Positions 33,918 through 36,285 of a stretch of DNA of 36,285 nucleotides are shown here, one piece after another (position 1 is the first letter of the stretch; every line of letters starts with the position of its first letter). The position numbers and the translations under genes are program-made. The stretch spans positions 1-36,285 of the forward strand of contig UQTM01000029.1 of assembly GCA_900544025.1 (NCBI GenBank), written 5' to 3'. The DNA comes from an uncultured Odoribacter sp. GTDB lineage: Bacteria; Bacteroidota; Bacteroidia; Bacteroidales; Marinifilaceae. Below the pieces are notes generated by a model. It saw only the letters and a program-made list of their open reading frames with translations. It was not told the origin of the DNA and searched no databases.

Positions 33918-34835
33918 ATGGCAGTCACGATAGATCACATCAGCAAATATTACGGAAAACAAAAAGCGCTCGACAATATCAGTTTCACGCTGAACAAAGG
34001 AGAAGTATGCGGTTTTTTAGGCCCTAACGGAGCAGGGAAATCGACCACCATGAAGATCATCACCGGTTTTCTGGAAGATTTCACCGGACAGGTACAGGTG
34101 TGCGGAATGGACATCCGCAAACAACCCTTACGGGTAAAAGCCTGTATCGGTTATCTGCCGGAACACAATCCGCTTTACCCGGAAATGTTCATCAACGAAT
34201 ACCTTCTGCATATCGCCCGGCTTTACCGGATGGACAACCCCGTTAAAAGGGTAAAAGAGATTGTCGAACTTACCGGGTTGCTACCGGAAGGAAGGAAGAA
34301 AATAGGCGAATTATCCAAAGGGTTCCGCCAACGTGTCGGACTGGCACAGGCATTGGTTCACAACCCGGAAGTGTTGATTCTGGACGAACCGATGACAGGG
34401 CTCGATCCCAATCAGCTGGAAGAAATACGTCATTTGATTATCCGTATCGGGAAAGATAAGACCGTTTTACTCTCCACCCATATCATGCAGGAAGTAGAAG
34501 CCATCTGCAACCGAATCATTATCATCAACCAGGGAGAAATCGTGGCCGACAAGCTCAAGAGCGAGCTACACCGAACCGCCGGGAATACCATGGTTATCGA
34601 AGTAACCTTTGCCCCCGGAAGCGAAACACAATGGTTACAGGATTCGAACCTGAATCTGCAATCGGCCACGCCGACCGGAGCAGATAGCTGGCAATTGATC
34701 GGCCAAGCGGGGGAAGACCCGCGCATCGCCCTTTTCCATGCCGCCGCCGACCACCGGAGCCCGATTATCGCCTTGCGGACAGAGGAAAGGAACCTGGAGG
34801 AAATTTTCCGTGATTTAACTATGCCGCAAAGGTAA
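33918..34835 (+). CDS. GldA-like ABC transporter ATP-binding protein
   Basis: ABC ATPase of 305 residues, close in pattern to gliding-associated GldA. Walker A is GPNGAGKST (residues 35-43), the signature is LSKGFRQRV (132-140), Walker B is VLILDEP (152-158), followed by the D-loop GLDPNQ and the switch histidine in LLSTHIMQEVE. A C-terminal domain after about residue 220 is of the type seen in GldA and other drug or lipid exporters. No permease gene (gldF/gldG type) adjoins it, since the next gene is convergent; the partner must lie elsewhere. Bacteroidales gut species have GldA homologues without gliding. Its last 21 bp overlap the convergent radical SAM gene. Confidence 0.85.
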   Translation: MAVTIDHISKYYGKQKALDNISFTLNKGEVCGFLGPNGAGKSTTMKIITGFLEDFTGQVQVCGMDIRKQPLRVKACIGYLPEHNPLYPEMFINEYLLHIARLYRMDNPVKRVKEIVELTGLLPEGRKKIGELSKGFRQRVGLAQALVHNPEVLILDEPMTGLDPNQLEEIRHLIIRIGKDKTVLLSTHIMQEVEAICNRIIIINQGEIVADKLKSELHRTAGNTMVIEVTFAPGSETQWLQDSNLNLQSATPTGADSWQLIGQAGEDPRIALFHAAADHRSPIIALRTEERNLEEIFRDLTMPQR

Positions 34836-35750
34836 AAATTCTCCTTTAGCCCTTTTTTTCATTCTCAATTTCAAACCCGCCCAAATCGTATCGGGTTTCA
34901 GGCTAAAAACACTGTGCATCTCTCCCGCCATACAAAACCCGCAACGATCGCATACCCCTGCCGCTTTTCCCTGACACTCATCGTAACGGGTGCCGTCGGG
35001 CATGATAAAATTAGTCACCCAGCATTGCTTTTTAAACCGGTTATGCTTCATCAATTTCAAGCCCGAAACCGAATTCATCACCGGATAGCCCTTCTTCTTC
35101 ATCATGATAATATCATCGATAACCTCTTCCCGTTTCGCCTGATCCACACAAAGCTCCTCGCTTCCCGGAAAGGGAGTATGAAAATTCAACGATACCGAAC
35201 GCACAAAAGGATTATTCCGGGTATAAGCAATTACATCCACCGTCCCCTCGCAATTAATCGTATTGATCGCCATATTGAAATGCACATTCGGATGCCGGCA
35301 ATTCTTTACATTTTCCACAAGCCGTCCGAACGTACCTTTTCCACGCACATCATCGTGAAAATGCCCCGCACCGTCCAGACTCACCCAAATGGAATCGGCT
35401 TCGCATCCTTCAAAAGGCAATTGGGCATTCGTGGTGATGGTGGTCGAAAAGAACCCGATCTCCTTTGCCAACCGGATCAGGCTATTCAGGTCGTGTTCCC
35501 CGTCCCGCCAGATCGTAGGCTCCCCGCCTTCGAAATCCACAAAGCGGGAACCCAAACGATAAGAATATTCCAGCTCTTCCCGAACCTGTTCATAGGTCTT
35601 GATGTGGTGATTTTCTTTTCGATACACCGTGCAATGCCGGCACGCCAGATTACATTTATCGGAAATAAACAACACGGTTTGCAACGGACGTTTCTTTCCC
35701 AAAAACTTCGCCTGAAAAAACCACTTAGAAAGATATAAAAATTGAAACAT
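34815..35750 (-). CDS. radical SAM protein with C-terminal cysteine cluster
   Basis: Radical SAM enzyme of 311 residues. The cluster motif CNLACRHC gives CxxxCxxC at C33, C37 and C40, followed by GGEPT (75-79, SAM amino group) and further beta strands of the partial TIM barrel. Near the C-terminus, five cysteines (C243, C259, C267, C270, C273) lie within 31 residues, compatible with an auxiliary iron-sulfur cluster. I chose the ATG at 35750, 5 bp after the prenyltransferase stop; an in-frame start at 35798 would overlap that gene by 43 bp. The position just behind a UbiA-type gene suggests a shared pathway, perhaps modification of a prenylated quinone or lipid. The substrate is unknown. Confidence 0.85.
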   Translation of the reverse strand: MFQFLYLSKWFFQAKFLGKKRPLQTVLFISDKCNLACRHCTVYRKENHHIKTYEQVREELEYSYRLGSRFVDFEGGEPTIWRDGEHDLNSLIRLAKEIGFFSTTITTNAQLPFEGCEADSIWVSLDGAGHFHDDVRGKGTFGRLVENVKNCRHPNVHFNMAINTINCEGTVDVIAYTRNNPFVRSVSLNFHTPFPGSEELCVDQAKREEVIDDIIMMKKKGYPVMNSVSGLKLMKHNRFKKQCWVTNFIMPDGTRYDECQGKAAGVCDRCGFCMAGEMHSVFSLKPDTIWAGLKLRMKKRAKGEFLPLRHS

Positions 35751-35755
35751 ACGTA

Positions 35756-36285
35756 TCAAAATAAAGTTACGAGGCTTATTACCACTATGATCAAACAAAA
35801 AAACGACAACAGATTACGCGCCAGCAACCAGCGAATCATAAACCAATCGATTCCTATCTTTTGAATATTTTCCCAGTTCGTCATAGGCCCCATCCAAAAT
35901 TCGGGCCTGAAAACCCGCTGGGGATCACGTACAAACCAAATCATCATCCGGAACAAGGAAAAAGCCATCGGCAAAGTTAAAAAGACCGCCCAATAATACG
36001 CAGACAATTCTCCCCGGACAATTCCCCAGGCAATGACGGCAAAGGGACAGAACAACAGAAAAAACAGAGCGGCCAGCATCTTTTTCTTATCCCGGAGCAG
36101 AACGGCCAGGGTCATTTTCCCGACCTTCTTATCCGGCTCGTAATCCATAATAGAATGGGTGTACAATATATTGGCGACCAACAATCCCACCGGGAACGAA
36201 ACAAACAGGACGGCAGGCGTAATAGTCCCGGCAGCAGAATAATACACTCCGGTCATCAGCAAAGGGCCCGATATACGGGATAAAA
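35756..36285 (-). CDS. UbiA-type prenyltransferase, C-terminal part
   Basis: Membrane prenyltransferase cut by the window edge; about 176 residues of a usual 280-310 are visible and the reading frame is open to the edge. The second Asp-rich motif is present as NILYTHSIMDYEPDKKVGKMTLAVLL, which fits the NxxxD...D...GKxTLAV pattern of MenA/UbiA proteins. Several membrane segments follow (MLAALFFLLFCPFAVIAW and NLLSFFCLIIVVISLVTLF at the end). The first Asp motif lies outside the window. It may be a MenA-like menaquinone enzyme or another UbiA paralogue with a different acceptor. The radical SAM gene begins 5 bp after its stop. Confidence 0.8.
   Translation of the reverse strand, partial: LSRISGPLLMTGVYYSAAGTITPAVLFVSFPVGLLVANILYTHSIMDYEPDKKVGKMTLAVLLRDKKKMLAALFFLLFCPFAVIAWGIVRGELSAYYWAVFLTLPMAFSLFRMMIWFVRDPQRVFRPEFWMGPMTNWENIQKIGIDWFMIRWLLARNLLSFFCLIIVVISLVTLF

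Overview
The window reads as a continuous piece of Bacteroidota (order Bacteroidales) chromosome. The evidence is a set of Bacteroides-type -7 promoter boxes (TAnnTTTG), few Shine-Dalgarno sites, the long form of IspG, a LruC-type lipoprotein, a stand-alone TonB, a RicT (PSP1) protein with long tails, a GldA-like ATPase and a MutL preceded by a small membrane protein. Base composition looks even and mid-GC throughout. I see no insertion sequence, phage, integron or CRISPR array. A genus cannot be given from sequence alone; an Odoribacter- or Butyricimonas-like relative is only a guess.

Layout. Positions 1-2768 hold the end of a branched-chain amino acid operon: leuD (cut by the window edge), leuB and ilvA, closed by a hairpin terminator. 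Positions 2856-9835 hold a long-chain acyl-CoA synthetase, ispG (isoprenoid MEP pathway), a LruC-like lipoprotein, a MATE transporter and a cytidylate-kinase-like protein, several with their own -7 box. Then come typA/bipA, a convergent ytfJ-like gene, and a divergent pair made of a BamA/TamA-like outer-membrane barrel and an EptA/MCR-type phosphoethanolamine transferase. Next are asd, a convergent Sfp-type phosphopantetheinyl transferase, tonB and hflX.

The minus-strand block 20203-22114 carries cvpA then tyrS, with structured hairpins between them. From 22392 the plus strand carries aspS, holB (delta prime), ricT, two rhomboid proteases and an endonuclease/exonuclease/phosphatase-family membrane protein, followed by a tRNA-Ala(GGC) with a canonical promoter and terminator. 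After a roughly 400 bp gap containing short tandem repeats come a flippase-like membrane protein, a small membrane protein, mutL and a GldA-like ABC ATPase. The last two genes, on the minus strand, are a UbiA-type prenyltransferase (cut by the window edge) and a radical SAM protein 5 bp behind it.

Most of the window is core housekeeping. The parts least explained by known biology are the UbiA/radical SAM pair, the two adjacent rhomboids (one with a large insert next to its active site) behind a RicT with oppositely charged tails, and several intergenic repeats and hairpins.
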